From Planococcus sp. MSAK28401 (GTDB taxonomy: Bacteria > Bacillota > Bacilli > Bacillales_A > Planococcaceae), in assembly GCF_018283455.1 (NCBI RefSeq), contig NZ_JAAMTH010000001.1, positions 3,019,501-3,083,500 of the forward strand: a stretch of 64,000 nt of DNA, written 5' to 3'. This document shows, one piece after another, positions 10,909 through 18,929 of this stretch (position 1 is the first letter of the stretch; each line of letters begins with the position of its first letter). The notes beneath the pieces were generated by a model, which was not told the origin of the DNA, ran no database searches, and worked only from the letters and a program-made list of their open reading frames with translations. The position numbers and the translations under genes are program-made.

Positions 10909-10922
10909 TGAAACCGCTTTCA
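10909..10922. promoter_or_regulatory. perfect cre (CcpA) box upstream of gltB
   Basis: TGAAACCGCTTTCA matches the catabolite-responsive element consensus TGWNANCGNTNWCA at all 14 positions. It lies about 60 bases upstream of the proposed -35, a position typical of CcpA activation rather than roadblock repression. The remainder of 10860-11117 shows no gene. Confidence 0.7.
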
Positions 10923-11117
10923 AATGAGGTCTTATAGCGATTCTGCATTATTCGTTATTTGTGTATATTGATACAGTATTTTTTTCCTCCCCTTTTCTCT
11001 CAAGCCCTTTTTCCCAGTAATTAGACAATTTGGGTCGAGATCTTTTGATTGATCATTCGGAAAAGCTAGCGTCCCAAACTGATTTTTCGGTCATTCGCCC
11101 TTTAAAAATTTCCATAT

Positions 11118-11156
11118 AAAAGAGCGCAGAAAACGAATCATTTTCTGCGCTCTTTT
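11118..11156 (-). terminator. terminator of recQ
   Basis: Perfect 16-bp inverted repeat (core GAGCGCAGAAAA) with a seven-base loop and T-rich flanks on both strands, 85 bases after the recQ stop. Confidence 0.88.
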
Positions 11157-11240
11157 CGAATAGCTATAAACTTTTCTTGATTTATCCAATTTTTTATACT
11201 AGCCCATAAGGCAAAAGCTTCTGCTGAAGCAACTGAATTG

Positions 11241-13016
11241 CTACGAATTATTCACAGTTTCATAAATACGGATCGCTTCAAGAAAATATTCCCCGTATTT
11301 CTCCAGCTTGTTTGCGCCGACACCGCTGACTTCGAGAAAGGCATCTTCGTTTTTCGGTTTGCGCGCAACCATGTCCTGCAAGCTCTTATCTGAGAAGATG
11401 ACAAACGGTGGAACTCCCGCTTCATCCGCCAATTTTTTGCGGACTGTTCGCAATTCCTCGAACAGCGGATCGTTGGTTGCAATCCGCTTCGTGACGACCA
11501 CGCCTTTTCTCATGACACGGCGTTTTCCAAGCAACACATCGCGTCCGCCATCCGGGACGAAGATCGTCGGAAAGCTGCCTTGTTCGACTGCCAGCAATTC
11601 CTGCGAAATCATGAATTCGATAAGGTTCGATACTTCTTTTGAATTCATATGCTTTAACACGCCGTATGTCGACAATTGATCAAAGCGGAAATCGAGCACT
11701 TTCTTGTTGCGCGAGCCGGTCAATACTTGGGCAGTCATCGTCTTGCCGAATTTCTGGCCCATGCGGATAACGCATGACAATACTTTCTGGACATCTTCAG
11801 TCACGTCCTGGCCTTCCCGCTCATCGACGCAATTTCCGCAATGGCCACATGGGGCCGCACTTCCATCGCCGAAATAATGGACGATGAATTGCTGGAGGCA
11901 ATTTTCCGTATGGCAATAATCGACCATCCCCTGAAGCTTTTTCAACTCACCCGGGATGCGCGAAGGGTCTTGCGCCTGGTCGATCAAAAAACGTTGCGTC
12001 TGGACGTCTTGCGAAGCGTAAAGGACGATGCATTCACTCGGCAGGCCATCCCGCCCCGCGCGCCCCGCTTCCTGATAATAGCTCTCCATGTTTTTCGGCA
12101 GTTGGTAATGAATCACATACCGGATATTGGATTTGTCGATGCCCATTCCGAATGCATTGGTCGCGACCATCACGGTCACTTCGTCGTTCAAAAAGCGCTC
12201 TTGCCCAAGGCGGCGTTCGTCGTCCGGCATACCCGCATGGTATTTTGCCGCCTTGACGCCGCGTTTGACAAGCGATTCATAGACCGAATCCACTGTTTTG
12301 CGCGTCGCTGCGTAAATGATTCCAGCTTCATTGTCGTTTTTCTGGACGTAATCCCGGATAAAGCGTTCGCGATCCTGTCCTTGGATGACCGAAAAGCTTA
12401 AGTTCGCCCGTTCAAATCCAGTGATGACGGTATTTTGTTCTTCGATATCCAGGATGCGGCAAATATCTTCCCGTACTTGAGGCGTCGCCGTCGCCGTCAA
12501 GGCAAGCACCGTCGGATTATCCGGGAAAATTTCCAGCATGCGGCTGATCAGCCGGTAGCTCGGCCGGAAATCATGGCCCCATTGCGAAATGCAATGCGCT
12601 TCATCGACGGCGATGAGCGGTACCTTGACGCCTTGCAGACCATCCAAAAACATTTCCGAATCGAGGCGCTCTGGCGCGATATACAATAATTTGATGATAC
12701 CCATCTGCACTTCATGAAGGATTTCACGGACTTCATAGACATCGAGCGAACTATTAATAGAAGCAGCTGGAATGCCGGCTGCCTGCAATGAGTCGACTTG
12801 ATCTTTCATCAGGGAGATCAGCGGCGAAACGACAATGGTTGTCCCTTCCATGGCAAGTGCAGGAATCTGGTAGCACATCGATTTCCCGCCGCCTGTCGGC
12901 ATGACGCAAATCGTGTTTTGGCCATCGAAAACTTGCGTGATGGCTTGCTCCTGGCCGGTCCGGAAGCTATCATACCCGAAATGCGACTGCAGTAGTTTTC
13001 TTGCTTGTTCCAACAA
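11241..13016 (-). CDS. recQ: ATP-dependent DNA helicase RecQ
   Basis: 591 residues, the usual length of full RecQ. It unwinds DNA 3'-5' in recombination and repair. Motif I PTGGGKSMCYQIPA lies near 40, the DEAH box in VDEAHCISQWGHDFRPSY near 137, and motif VI ..QEAGRAGRDG near 320. Zinc-binding cysteines are in CGHCGNC (about 383-389) and the C-terminal HRDC domain spans about 505-585. The start is TTG at 13016, preceded by GGGGAG; the first conserved residues (ARKLLQSHFGYDSFR) begin right after, so no longer form is needed. Confidence 0.96.
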   Translation of the reverse strand: MLEQARKLLQSHFGYDSFRTGQEQAITQVFDGQNTICVMPTGGGKSMCYQIPALAMEGTTIVVSPLISLMKDQVDSLQAAGIPAASINSSLDVYEVREILHEVQMGIIKLLYIAPERLDSEMFLDGLQGVKVPLIAVDEAHCISQWGHDFRPSYRLISRMLEIFPDNPTVLALTATATPQVREDICRILDIEEQNTVITGFERANLSFSVIQGQDRERFIRDYVQKNDNEAGIIYAATRKTVDSVYESLVKRGVKAAKYHAGMPDDERRLGQERFLNDEVTVMVATNAFGMGIDKSNIRYVIHYQLPKNMESYYQEAGRAGRDGLPSECIVLYASQDVQTQRFLIDQAQDPSRIPGELKKLQGMVDYCHTENCLQQFIVHYFGDGSAAPCGHCGNCVDEREGQDVTEDVQKVLSCVIRMGQKFGKTMTAQVLTGSRNKKVLDFRFDQLSTYGVLKHMNSKEVSNLIEFMISQELLAVEQGSFPTIFVPDGGRDVLLGKRRVMRKGVVVTKRIATNDPLFEELRTVRKKLADEAGVPPFVIFSDKSLQDMVARKPKNEDAFLEVSGVGANKLEKYGEYFLEAIRIYETVNNS

Positions 13017-13093
13017 CTTTGAACACTCCCCATACTGTTTTACTATGAACGTAGCTTACCATATTTAGAGGGCTATTTCTTTTTTGGCATACG

Positions 13094-13136
13094 AAAAGCC
13101 ACCCCAGAAAATCGATTGGTTTCCAGGGTGGCTGAA
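13094..13136. terminator. hairpin between recQ and the DUF4334 gene
   Basis: AGCCACCC (13097-13104) pairs with GGGTGGCT (13126-13133), followed by short T runs on both strands. It probably ends the minus-strand DUF4334 transcript. Confidence 0.6.
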
Positions 13137-13174
13137 AAGGCCTTTTTATTCGAATCATGCCAGTGAGAATAATC

Positions 13175-13660
13175 TCAGGCGTATACTCTGGCTAATAGGA
13201 AGAAATACGGCCGCTTCATGCCTTTCCAATCCATCATGCCCAATAATACATCCTCATTCACTTTGCGGAAATGGTCCTGGATCGGCAATTGATCGTAAAT
13301 CATCACCGCACTCGTTTTCCCGCGCCACTCCATCTTGCGGAGCCGTGCTGCACCTTTCGCGCCGCTCAACAGATTAGCGATCAGCGCGGGTGGAAACGGA
13401 TGCAGCGGGAACGGTTTTCCAAAAGGGGAGTTAAACAATAAAGGGTCGACATGCTCGGTGCTGTGGAAAGCTTTGCCGTACCAGCCCGACTTTTCAAGCC
13501 AGCCGTCCAGTGGATGTCCTGACGGCAATTCGCGCCCTTTCCACGTACCGAACATTTCGTACGGGTCGACTGGCTCAAGCGCATCGAACAAGCGGCAAAC
13601 TTCGCCCGCGCTGTCCGCACCGTGCTCCATCATTTCCCAAGCCCAGCGTTCCGGCTTCAT
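13175..13660 (-). CDS. GXWXG motif / DUF4334 family protein
   Basis: 161 residues. The stretch FDALEPVDPYEMFGTWKGRE contains GTWKG, the GXWXG motif that names the N-terminal domain, followed by SGHPLDGWLEKSGWYGK, also typical. The DUF4334 half (about 95-161) contains RLRKMEWRGKTSAVMIYDQL and IQDHFRKV. The family is widespread, soluble, and of unknown function; a lipocalin-like small-ligand role has been suggested. It lies 18 bases downstream of the SDR gene on the same strand and is probably cotranscribed with it. Confidence 0.85.
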   Translation of the reverse strand: MKPERWAWEMMEHGADSAGEVCRLFDALEPVDPYEMFGTWKGRELPSGHPLDGWLEKSGWYGKAFHSTEHVDPLLFNSPFGKPFPLHPFPPALIANLLSGAKGAARLRKMEWRGKTSAVMIYDQLPIQDHFRKVNEDVLLGMMDWKGMKRPYFFLLARVYA

Positions 13661-13678
13661 GGCCCTCTTCCTTTCAGC

Positions 13679-14467
13679 TTAAATTTCGATCTCCCACTGT
13701 TTAGCTTCTTCTTCTTTCATCTGTTGTTCGGTCTCTTCTGGATACGCCGTGCGGAATTTGTGAGAATCCTGCGGGATGATCTCCACCATTTTATCGATCA
13801 TGTCCTGCGGATCGAATTGGTCTTCCAAGCCCTTCTCCATTTCTTTCATGTCTTCAGGACGTGTAAAGTGGATTTTCTCATCGAACCATTTCCACTTGGC
13901 TTCTGCACTGCGATCGTTAAATCCTGTAGCGAAGGCTCCCGGGTTAATCGTCGCCACTTGTACGCCAAACTCTGACATTTCTTTGCGCAATGTTTTTGCA
14001 ATTGCTTCGATAGCATGCTTCGTCGCTGTATACGGGCCGACGTAAGGCGTCGACATGATCCCTGCCATGGAAGATAGGAAAATAATCTTGCCTTTGCCCT
14101 TCTCGACGAATTTACGTGCGGCGATTTGAGCCGTTTCAAGCGTTTGGAAGACGTTTACTTCAAATAATTCACGGAAGTTTGCCATTGGCACTTCCCCGAG
14201 TGGGCCGCCTTCGTTGATGGCAGCATTTGCTACAAAGATATCGAAATCGTATTCAAGCATCTGTGCCAGATCCTGTGGATTTTTAATGTCCATTTTAAAC
14301 GTTGTCAATTCCACCCCGGCTTCAGATGCCGCTTCACGGAGTGATGTTACTTGAGGGGCTGTTTCAACTGGCGCGATGACTTTATGGCCTTTCGCCGCCA
14401 GTCCAAGTGCCGTACCTTTTGCGAGCCCGCTTCCGGCTCCTGTAATGAAAATCGTTTTAGTCATCAT
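13679..14467 (-). CDS. short-chain dehydrogenase/reductase (SDR)
   Basis: 262 residues with AGGAGGAG before the ATG. The cofactor motif TGAGSGLAKG (about 9-18), NAA of VANAAINEGG (about 85), catalytic Ser in FLSSMAG and the YxxxK motif in YTATKHAIEA (about 153-162) are all present, so it should be an active NAD(P)H oxidoreductase. The substrate cannot be read. It is followed at 18 bases by the DUF4334 gene and preceded by a SigB-like promoter, which would fit a general-stress SDR. Confidence 0.92.
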   Translation of the reverse strand: MMTKTIFITGAGSGLAKGTALGLAAKGHKVIAPVETAPQVTSLREAASEAGVELTTFKMDIKNPQDLAQMLEYDFDIFVANAAINEGGPLGEVPMANFRELFEVNVFQTLETAQIAARKFVEKGKGKIIFLSSMAGIMSTPYVGPYTATKHAIEAIAKTLRKEMSEFGVQVATINPGAFATGFNDRSAEAKWKWFDEKIHFTRPEDMKEMEKGLEDQFDPQDMIDKMVEIIPQDSHKFRTAYPEETEQQMKEEEAKQWEIEI

Positions 14468-14502
14468 TTCTCCTCCTGATTCTGTAGGTTGCTATAGTTT
14501 GT

Positions 14503-14527
14503 CTTCCCCATAGCAAATAGAATAAAC
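14503..14527 (-). promoter_or_regulatory. SigB-like promoter of the SDR gene
   Basis: GTTTAT (14527-14522) and GGGAAG (14508-14503) are separated by 13 bases on the minus strand, close to the general-stress consensus GTTTAA-N12/15-GGGTAT, and lie 36 bases upstream of the SDR start. Confidence 0.45.
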
Positions 14528-14531
14528 AGGT

Positions 14532-15032
14532 TTAATTGAGCCACCATTCTTTACGGTCCATTTCTTCTGCAAAATGGGCATATTCAGAGAGTGTCTCCTC
14601 CAATACCTTTTCGCTCCGGGCAAGCATGCGCTCCCTCGCTTTTTTCCGTTTAAAGCGCCTCCCATAGACGGCTTGCAATTCATCGTAGGAGGATTTCAAT
14701 TCACGGAAACTAGATGCCAGTTCATCATCTTCGTCGGATAACAGCGAAGCTAGCATCCCAATTTTCCCGTACAGTTCTTCGACTGTATAACGCTCGCGAT
14801 CCTTGTAGAGGATGCCGGCCACAATTGACGCCGGAAGTTCCTCGTCCACTCCCCGCGCCAAATCCGTCAGCAGTTCGATCATGATGCGCCGGTTGCTCGC
14901 CAGCGACAGGACATAAAAAATATGGGGAATCTGATCAACGGGCGTTTCTTCAATATATTCATCGATTTGCCTGATCAAATCCTCCGCTTTTAAATGGTCG
15001 ATGAGAATGCCCAGCCGGTATGTTTCGTACAT
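14532..15032 (-). CDS. helical protein of unknown function
   Basis: 166 residues from the ATG at 15032 (GAGAAG upstream); a TTG 15 bases earlier is possible but poorly spaced. No family is recognised. The protein looks all-helical and soluble, with leucine-rich IEETPVDQIPHIFYVLSLAS (about 30-49) followed by a Lys/Arg-Glu-rich C-terminal helix (RRFKRKKARERMLARSEK) that may form a coiled coil. It lies upstream of the SDR gene on the same strand but is separated from it by the SigB-like promoter, so it is probably an independent gene. Confidence 0.7.
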   Translation of the reverse strand: MYETYRLGILIDHLKAEDLIRQIDEYIEETPVDQIPHIFYVLSLASNRRIMIELLTDLARGVDEELPASIVAGILYKDRERYTVEELYGKIGMLASLLSDEDDELASSFRELKSSYDELQAVYGRRFKRKKARERMLARSEKVLEETLSEYAHFAEEMDRKEWWLN

Positions 15033-15133
15033 TATGTATCTTCTCAAACCCTCACCGCCATTTCCTCAAGTCTCTCTTTCATTTTGACAGATAATTCTGT
15101 CAAAAACAATTCACCAATCGCCCTTGCTATACG

Positions 15134-15175
15134 AAAAAAAGCCTGCTCTCCTCATTACAGGAGAACAAGCTTTTG
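15134..15175 (-). terminator. terminator of the Xre regulator gene
   Basis: Imperfect hairpin (arms around CTCTCCT/AGGAGA and AAGC/GCTT) ending in seven T on the minus strand, 15 bases after the regulator stop. Confidence 0.8.
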
Positions 15176-15189
15176 CTTCCGTGCAGATA

Positions 15190-15543
15190 TCAAGTCGCCA
15201 AGCCGTAGCTTCCCATGCGGCGCTTCACTTGGATAAAGGAAGCCGCCTCGGCGAGTTCCGCTTCATTCAATGGCTGGTCATCGAGCATCACTGTATATTC
15301 GTTCAGGAAATTCGTATTTTGAAGATTAACATTGATTATGCGGTCGTTGCGGTCCAATAGGCTGTCCACAGAAATCTCAAAGAAATCGGCGAGGCGTTCC
15401 AAATGCACAACTGATACTTGTTTCTTTCCGCTTTCGTATGCCCAAACCGTACTTTTCGCAAAGCCCAAAAGGTCTGCAAGCTCTTCCGGAGAATGGCCTC
15501 TCGCTTCTCTCAAGTCTTTTATTTTTTTGCTTAACTGCTTCAT
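15190..15543 (-). CDS. Xre-family transcriptional regulator
   Basis: 117 residues. A helix-turn-helix covers about residues 6-60, with LADLLGFAKSTVWAYESGKK as the recognition region and LERLADFFEISVDSLL closing the domain, the normal Cro/CI fold. The C-terminal 50 residues (LDDQPLNEAELAEAASFIQV) form a short segment like those of other small Bacilli Xre proteins such as SinR/ImmR relatives. AAAGGAGCAGG precedes the ATG. Its 180-base upstream region is very AT-rich. Targets are unknown. Confidence 0.9.
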   Translation of the reverse strand: MKQLSKKIKDLREARGHSPEELADLLGFAKSTVWAYESGKKQVSVVHLERLADFFEISVDSLLDRNDRIINVNLQNTNFLNEYTVMLDDQPLNEAELAEAASFIQVKRRMGSYGLAT

Positions 15544-15723
15544 AGTTGATTCCTGCTCCTTTTAATAGATTTCTAATTATTTTAAATATACTGCAACTAA
15601 ACTGAATGAGCAATCATTTTATGGAAATTTTTTAAAATAGAATGAATATTTAGTGAACAGTATCTATTTAATATAATTATTGGAAATTTACAGAGCCATA
15701 AATACTATAAAAACTAAAAAATT

Positions 15724-16353
15724 TCATTTTATGATATTTAATCCCAATTTTCGGGCAAATAACAATGCTTGATCCGTAGATACTTTGCACCCCGCGAGCA
15801 AATCCGTAGTCAATTGCAGATCTTCAAAGCGGCTTGAACTGAAATCGGCACCTTTGAGAAAAGTTCCCGTGAAGTTGGCTTCGTTTAAATCGCTGTCGAG
15901 AAACTGCGCATTTTTCAAGTTCACTTCATAGAAGTCTGCTTGCCGCAAAACACTTTTTTCGAATGTCACGTCGCTTATATGGGAAAACCCGAAAACTGCA
16001 TAATCGAGACGGCATTCTCTAAACTGTGTGTAACGGATCGTGCTTTCCGTAAAATCTGTGCCGAGCAACCGGCAATTTTCGAACTTCACCCGATGAAACA
16101 CCGCGCGGCTCATATCAGCATTCGATAAATCGCAATTGATGAATACCACATCCGCAAACTCGCTGCGTTCCCATTCACCAGCCGAAAAACGGACATTTTC
16201 GAACTTCACCCGGTCAAAATGAATTCTTCCTGCCGTTAATTCCTCGGAAACAATCCGGCAATCATGGACATATCCATCATCTAATGCTTCAATAAAAGAA
16301 AAAGTTTCTAGCTCTGTGGGAAGCATCGGTTCGGTCTTCTTATTCTTTTTCAT
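15724..16353 (-). CDS. pentapeptide-repeat protein
   Basis: 209 residues. Three consecutive ATG codons follow AGGAGG; the third (16353) has the best seven-base spacing and is used, while an upstream extension to 16512 would overlap the divergent gene and lacks a site. From about residue 55 to 190 every fifth residue is Phe/Leu in A(D/N)LXX-like units (CDLSNADMSRAVF, DFTESTIRYTQF, NLKNAQFLDSDLNEANF), which should form a right-handed quadrilateral beta helix. Relatives include Qnr/MfpA gyrase mimics and McbG, but many members have unrelated or unknown roles, so no target is claimed. Confidence 0.85.
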   Translation of the reverse strand: MKKNKKTEPMLPTELETFSFIEALDDGYVHDCRIVSEELTAGRIHFDRVKFENVRFSAGEWERSEFADVVFINCDLSNADMSRAVFHRVKFENCRLLGTDFTESTIRYTQFRECRLDYAVFGFSHISDVTFEKSVLRQADFYEVNLKNAQFLDSDLNEANFTGTFLKGADFSSSRFEDLQLTTDLLAGCKVSTDQALLFARKLGLNIIK

Positions 16354-16468
16354 CATCATTCCTCCTGGCTCGCATATCTTCTTCTTTATCTTAACGACTA
16401 TTGTAGTTTCTTGTCCCGTTCGCCGCGCGAGTTGCATTATGCCAAATCCGCTGTAAAGGAGATGCTGC

Positions 16469-17164
16469 ATGGAAAATGTCAAAAGTACTTTTAAAGAAGT
16501 CGCCTCTGCCATTCTTCCTGTAACGATTGTCGTCGTTTTGCTTCAAGTCCTGATCATCCGCCTACCGCTCGAAGCGCTGCTGCAATTTTTGATCGGGGTC
16601 GTTTTTGTCGGAACCGGCTTTTTCCTGTTCCTGCTCGGAGTCAATGCGGGGCTGCTGCCAATCGGGGAACTGATTGGCAAAAAGCTGCCCTTGACCCGCA
16701 AGCCATGGCTGATCATCGGGACGGGCTTGGTGCTCGGACTCGCTGTCACGATTGCCGAACCGGATGTCCGTGTGTTGGCCAATCAGATTGAGAATGTTTC
16801 AGGAGGGGATATTTCACGAAACATCCTCATCTTATCCGTTTCGGTGGGCTTGGCGATTTTTGTTGCCTTGGCGATGGTCCGGACGCTGTTCAGCATCCCA
16901 ATCCATTATATGCTGATCGGTGGATATACCTTTGTCTTTCTTCTTTCCTTTTTTGTCCCTGATGCATTCATCCCGATTTCTTTCGATGCGGGCGGGGTCA
17001 CGACCGGCCCAATGGCAGTGCCTTTCATTTTGGCGCTGGGCATCGGCGTCGCTTCCGTCCTGCGCTCCGATAAGCCGAGCAGCGGCGAAGGCTTCGGCTT
17101 GATCGGGCTGGCATCGATCGGCCCCATCATCGCTGTCATGCTGCTGGGGGTGCTGTACCGGTGA
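16469..17164 (+). CDS. DUF1538 membrane protein, first subunit
   Basis: 231 residues with about seven hydrophobic segments. Signature stretches of DUF1538 are visible: NAGLLPIGELIGKKL (about 60), LVLGLAVTIAEPDVRVLANQ (about 90) and ISFDAGGVTTGPMAVPFILA (about 170), the last a conserved glycine-rich motif likely lining a substrate path. DUF1538 proteins are predicted transporters without a known substrate and often carry two copies in one chain. Here the copies are separate genes: the stop overlaps the GTG of the next gene by four bases, so translation is coupled. The third gene encodes a PII-like protein. Confidence 0.9.
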   Translation: MENVKSTFKEVASAILPVTIVVVLLQVLIIRLPLEALLQFLIGVVFVGTGFFLFLLGVNAGLLPIGELIGKKLPLTRKPWLIIGTGLVLGLAVTIAEPDVRVLANQIENVSGGDISRNILILSVSVGLAIFVALAMVRTLFSIPIHYMLIGGYTFVFLLSFFVPDAFIPISFDAGGVTTGPMAVPFILALGIGVASVLRSDKPSSGEGFGLIGLASIGPIIAVMLLGVLYR

Positions 17165-17904
17165 ACTTGCATATTTTTCAAGGTTTCGGTGAAGTGCTGA
17201 TCGAAGTCAGCATGGCTCTCCTCCCGCTTGTCGTATTCTTTAGCGTATTCCAATTGTTCATGCTTAAATTGCCAAAAGAACGCGTGCTGCAAACCGGACT
17301 CGGCTTTGTTTTGACGTTTTTCGGATTGGCTTTTTTCCTCCAAGGCGTCCATATCGGCTTTATGCCCTTTGGCGAATTGATGGGTGCGGAACTTGGCGAG
17401 TGGCAATACCGCTGGGCCATCATCCCGATTGGGTTTGTGCTCGGCTTTGTCGCGACATTTGCTGAACCGGCTGTCCGCATCATGAATGAGGAAGTCGACC
17501 GCGAAACGGGCGGTTACATTTCCTCGCAGATTATGCTCTACACCTTATCGACAGGGGTCGGCTTATCCATCGCTTTATCGATGCTGCGGATTTTGACAGG
17601 CTGGTCAATCTGGTATTTCATCCTGCCGGGTTATATTCTCGCCCTGATCCTAATCTTTTTCTCCACGCGCACGTTCATCGCAATCGCCTTTGACTCAGGC
17701 GGCGTTGCTACCGGGCCGATGACCGTGACATTCATCGTCTCTGTGGCAGTCGGCATCGCTTCCGTCACCGAAGGGCGGGACCCGCTTGTCGATGGCTTCG
17801 GTATGATTGCCATCGTGGCATTGACGCCGATCATTTCCGTACTTGTTGTCGGTTTACTCTTTAATCGAAAGGCAGGGAATCAAAACCATGAATCTGAATC
17901 ATAG
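17161..17904 (+). CDS. DUF1538 membrane protein, second subunit
   Basis: 247 residues, GTG start in a GTGA overlap with the first DUF1538 gene. It is a diverged paralogue with the same landmarks: HIGFMPFGELMGAEL, FVATFAEPAVRIMNEEV and IAFDSGGVATGPMTVTFIVS. It has about seven membrane segments. The pair should assemble as two halves of one membrane protein, equivalent to the two-domain single-chain form seen in other bacteria (inference). The last 17 bases overlap the start of the PII-like gene, which implies tight co-expression. Confidence 0.9.
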   Translation: MNLHIFQGFGEVLIEVSMALLPLVVFFSVFQLFMLKLPKERVLQTGLGFVLTFFGLAFFLQGVHIGFMPFGELMGAELGEWQYRWAIIPIGFVLGFVATFAEPAVRIMNEEVDRETGGYISSQIMLYTLSTGVGLSIALSMLRILTGWSIWYFILPGYILALILIFFSTRTFIAIAFDSGGVATGPMTVTFIVSVAVGIASVTEGRDPLVDGFGMIAIVALTPIISVLVVGLLFNRKAGNQNHESES

Positions 17905-18577
17905 ACTGATGATTGCCATCGTAAAACGCGGTGCTTCGAGGGATGTCATTGCAGCGGCGAAAGAAGCTGGCGCAGATGGAGCGACAGTGCTGTATGCGGA
18001 AGGAATCGGGAGAAACGAAAAGCCCACTTTTCTCGGGCTTCCCGCTACACACGAAAAAGATGTCGTCTTTATCGCTGTTGACGGCGAAATCGAATTTGCC
18101 GTCGCAGAAGCCATCAGCCATGCCGGAAAATTAGGCAAGTCAGGTTATGGCCTCGGCTTTACTGTCCACCTCAGCAAGTTGCTGGGGGTCCCCCATCTCA
18201 CCGAACGCGAAGACGACCGCAAAAAGAAGCGAGGAGTGGAAAAGATGCCAGAACCGAAAGATTTTCAATTGATTGTGACCATCGTCAATTCCGGAGATTC
18301 CGGACAAGTTGTCAAGGCAGCCGCAAAAGCCGGCGCTGAAGGCGGGACCATCCTGGAAGGGCGCGGCACCGGAGTTAATGAACAGAAAAAGTTCATGAAC
18401 TTTACGATCGACCCGGAAAAAGACGTTGTCCTGACATTGGTGCCGTCCGTATTTGCAGCAAAAGTGGTTGCGAGCATCGAACAGGCAGTCGACCTCGACG
18501 CTCCAGGAAAAGGCATCGCCTTCTTGATCGACGTGGAAAACGTGTTTGGCGTCAATCATTCCTCTTTGAATCCATAA
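17888..18577 (+). CDS. tandem two-domain PII-like signalling protein
   Basis: 229 residues from the ATG at 17888; a longer frame opening at 17843 is unlikely because it lacks a ribosome site. Two PII-like ferredoxin folds follow each other: domain 1 (about 1-102) with AKEAGADGATVLYAEGIG and KSGYGLGFTVHLSKLLGV, domain 2 (about 120-229) with AKAGAEGGTILEGRGTGVNE and GKGIAFLIDVENVFGV. A Lys/Arg-rich linker joins them. PII proteins sense ATP/ADP/2-oxoglutarate and gate transporters; overlap with the DUF1538 genes suggests it controls that membrane pair. GAGGAG eight bases before an internal ATG (18245) could also produce domain 2 alone. Confidence 0.88.
   Translation: MNLNHRLMIAIVKRGASRDVIAAAKEAGADGATVLYAEGIGRNEKPTFLGLPATHEKDVVFIAVDGEIEFAVAEAISHAGKLGKSGYGLGFTVHLSKLLGVPHLTEREDDRKKKRGVEKMPEPKDFQLIVTIVNSGDSGQVVKAAAKAGAEGGTILEGRGTGVNEQKKFMNFTIDPEKDVVLTLVPSVFAAKVVASIEQAVDLDAPGKGIAFLIDVENVFGVNHSSLNP
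18231..18247 (+). promoter_or_regulatory. internal ribosome binding site for second PII domain
   Basis: GAGGAG (18231-18236), eight bases, then an in-frame ATG (18245-18247) exactly at the boundary between the two PII domains. It is at least as strong as the site of the whole gene. Confidence 0.5.
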
Positions 18578-18578
18578 G

Positions 18579-18611
18579 AAAAACCGGTGAGTTCAGGACT
18601 CACCGGTTTTT
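18579..18611. terminator. bidirectional terminator after the PII-like gene
   Basis: Perfect 14-bp inverted repeat (AAAAACCGGTGAGT) with a five-base loop; T runs on both strands serve the PII-like gene and the minus-strand 31-codon ORF. Confidence 0.92.
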
Positions 18612-18615
18612 CTAT

Positions 18616-18711
18616 TTAATAGCGTTCTGCCCCGTGCACTTGATTGGTCAAAGTTTCCTCGTTCTCACCTTCAGACATTTTGTTGTAGAGCTCTTCATTA
18701 TGGTCTTTCAT
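18616..18711 (-). CDS. possible 31-residue small protein
   Basis: A 31-codon frame starts at ATG 18711, preceded by AGTAGG seven bases upstream, and stops at 18616 directly before a bidirectional terminator. The product begins MKDHNEELYNKMSEGENEE and is very hydrophilic and acidic, ending HGAERY. The combination of ribosome site, ATG and adjacent terminator argues for a real gene. No family is recognised, and conservation has not been checked. The rest of 18712-18929 holds no further gene. Confidence 0.5.
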   Translation of the reverse strand: MKDHNEELYNKMSEGENEETLTNQVHGAERY

Positions 18712-18929
18712 GAGAATCCTACTTCATTTTAATGCCATCATTTCCCTCTTCCCACCCTCACTTTCAAATAAACCTATTTTCTTCCAAATAACCCCTTCGA
18801 CGCAGACTCATTCTTTGCAAGAAGCGCCCTTTACTATTTGAAAATTAAACCCGCCTCTCTTGGAATAGACAAATCCCGCTGGATATGGAAAACTAGAATG
18901 GAATCGACTAATAGAAAGCAGGGCTAGAA

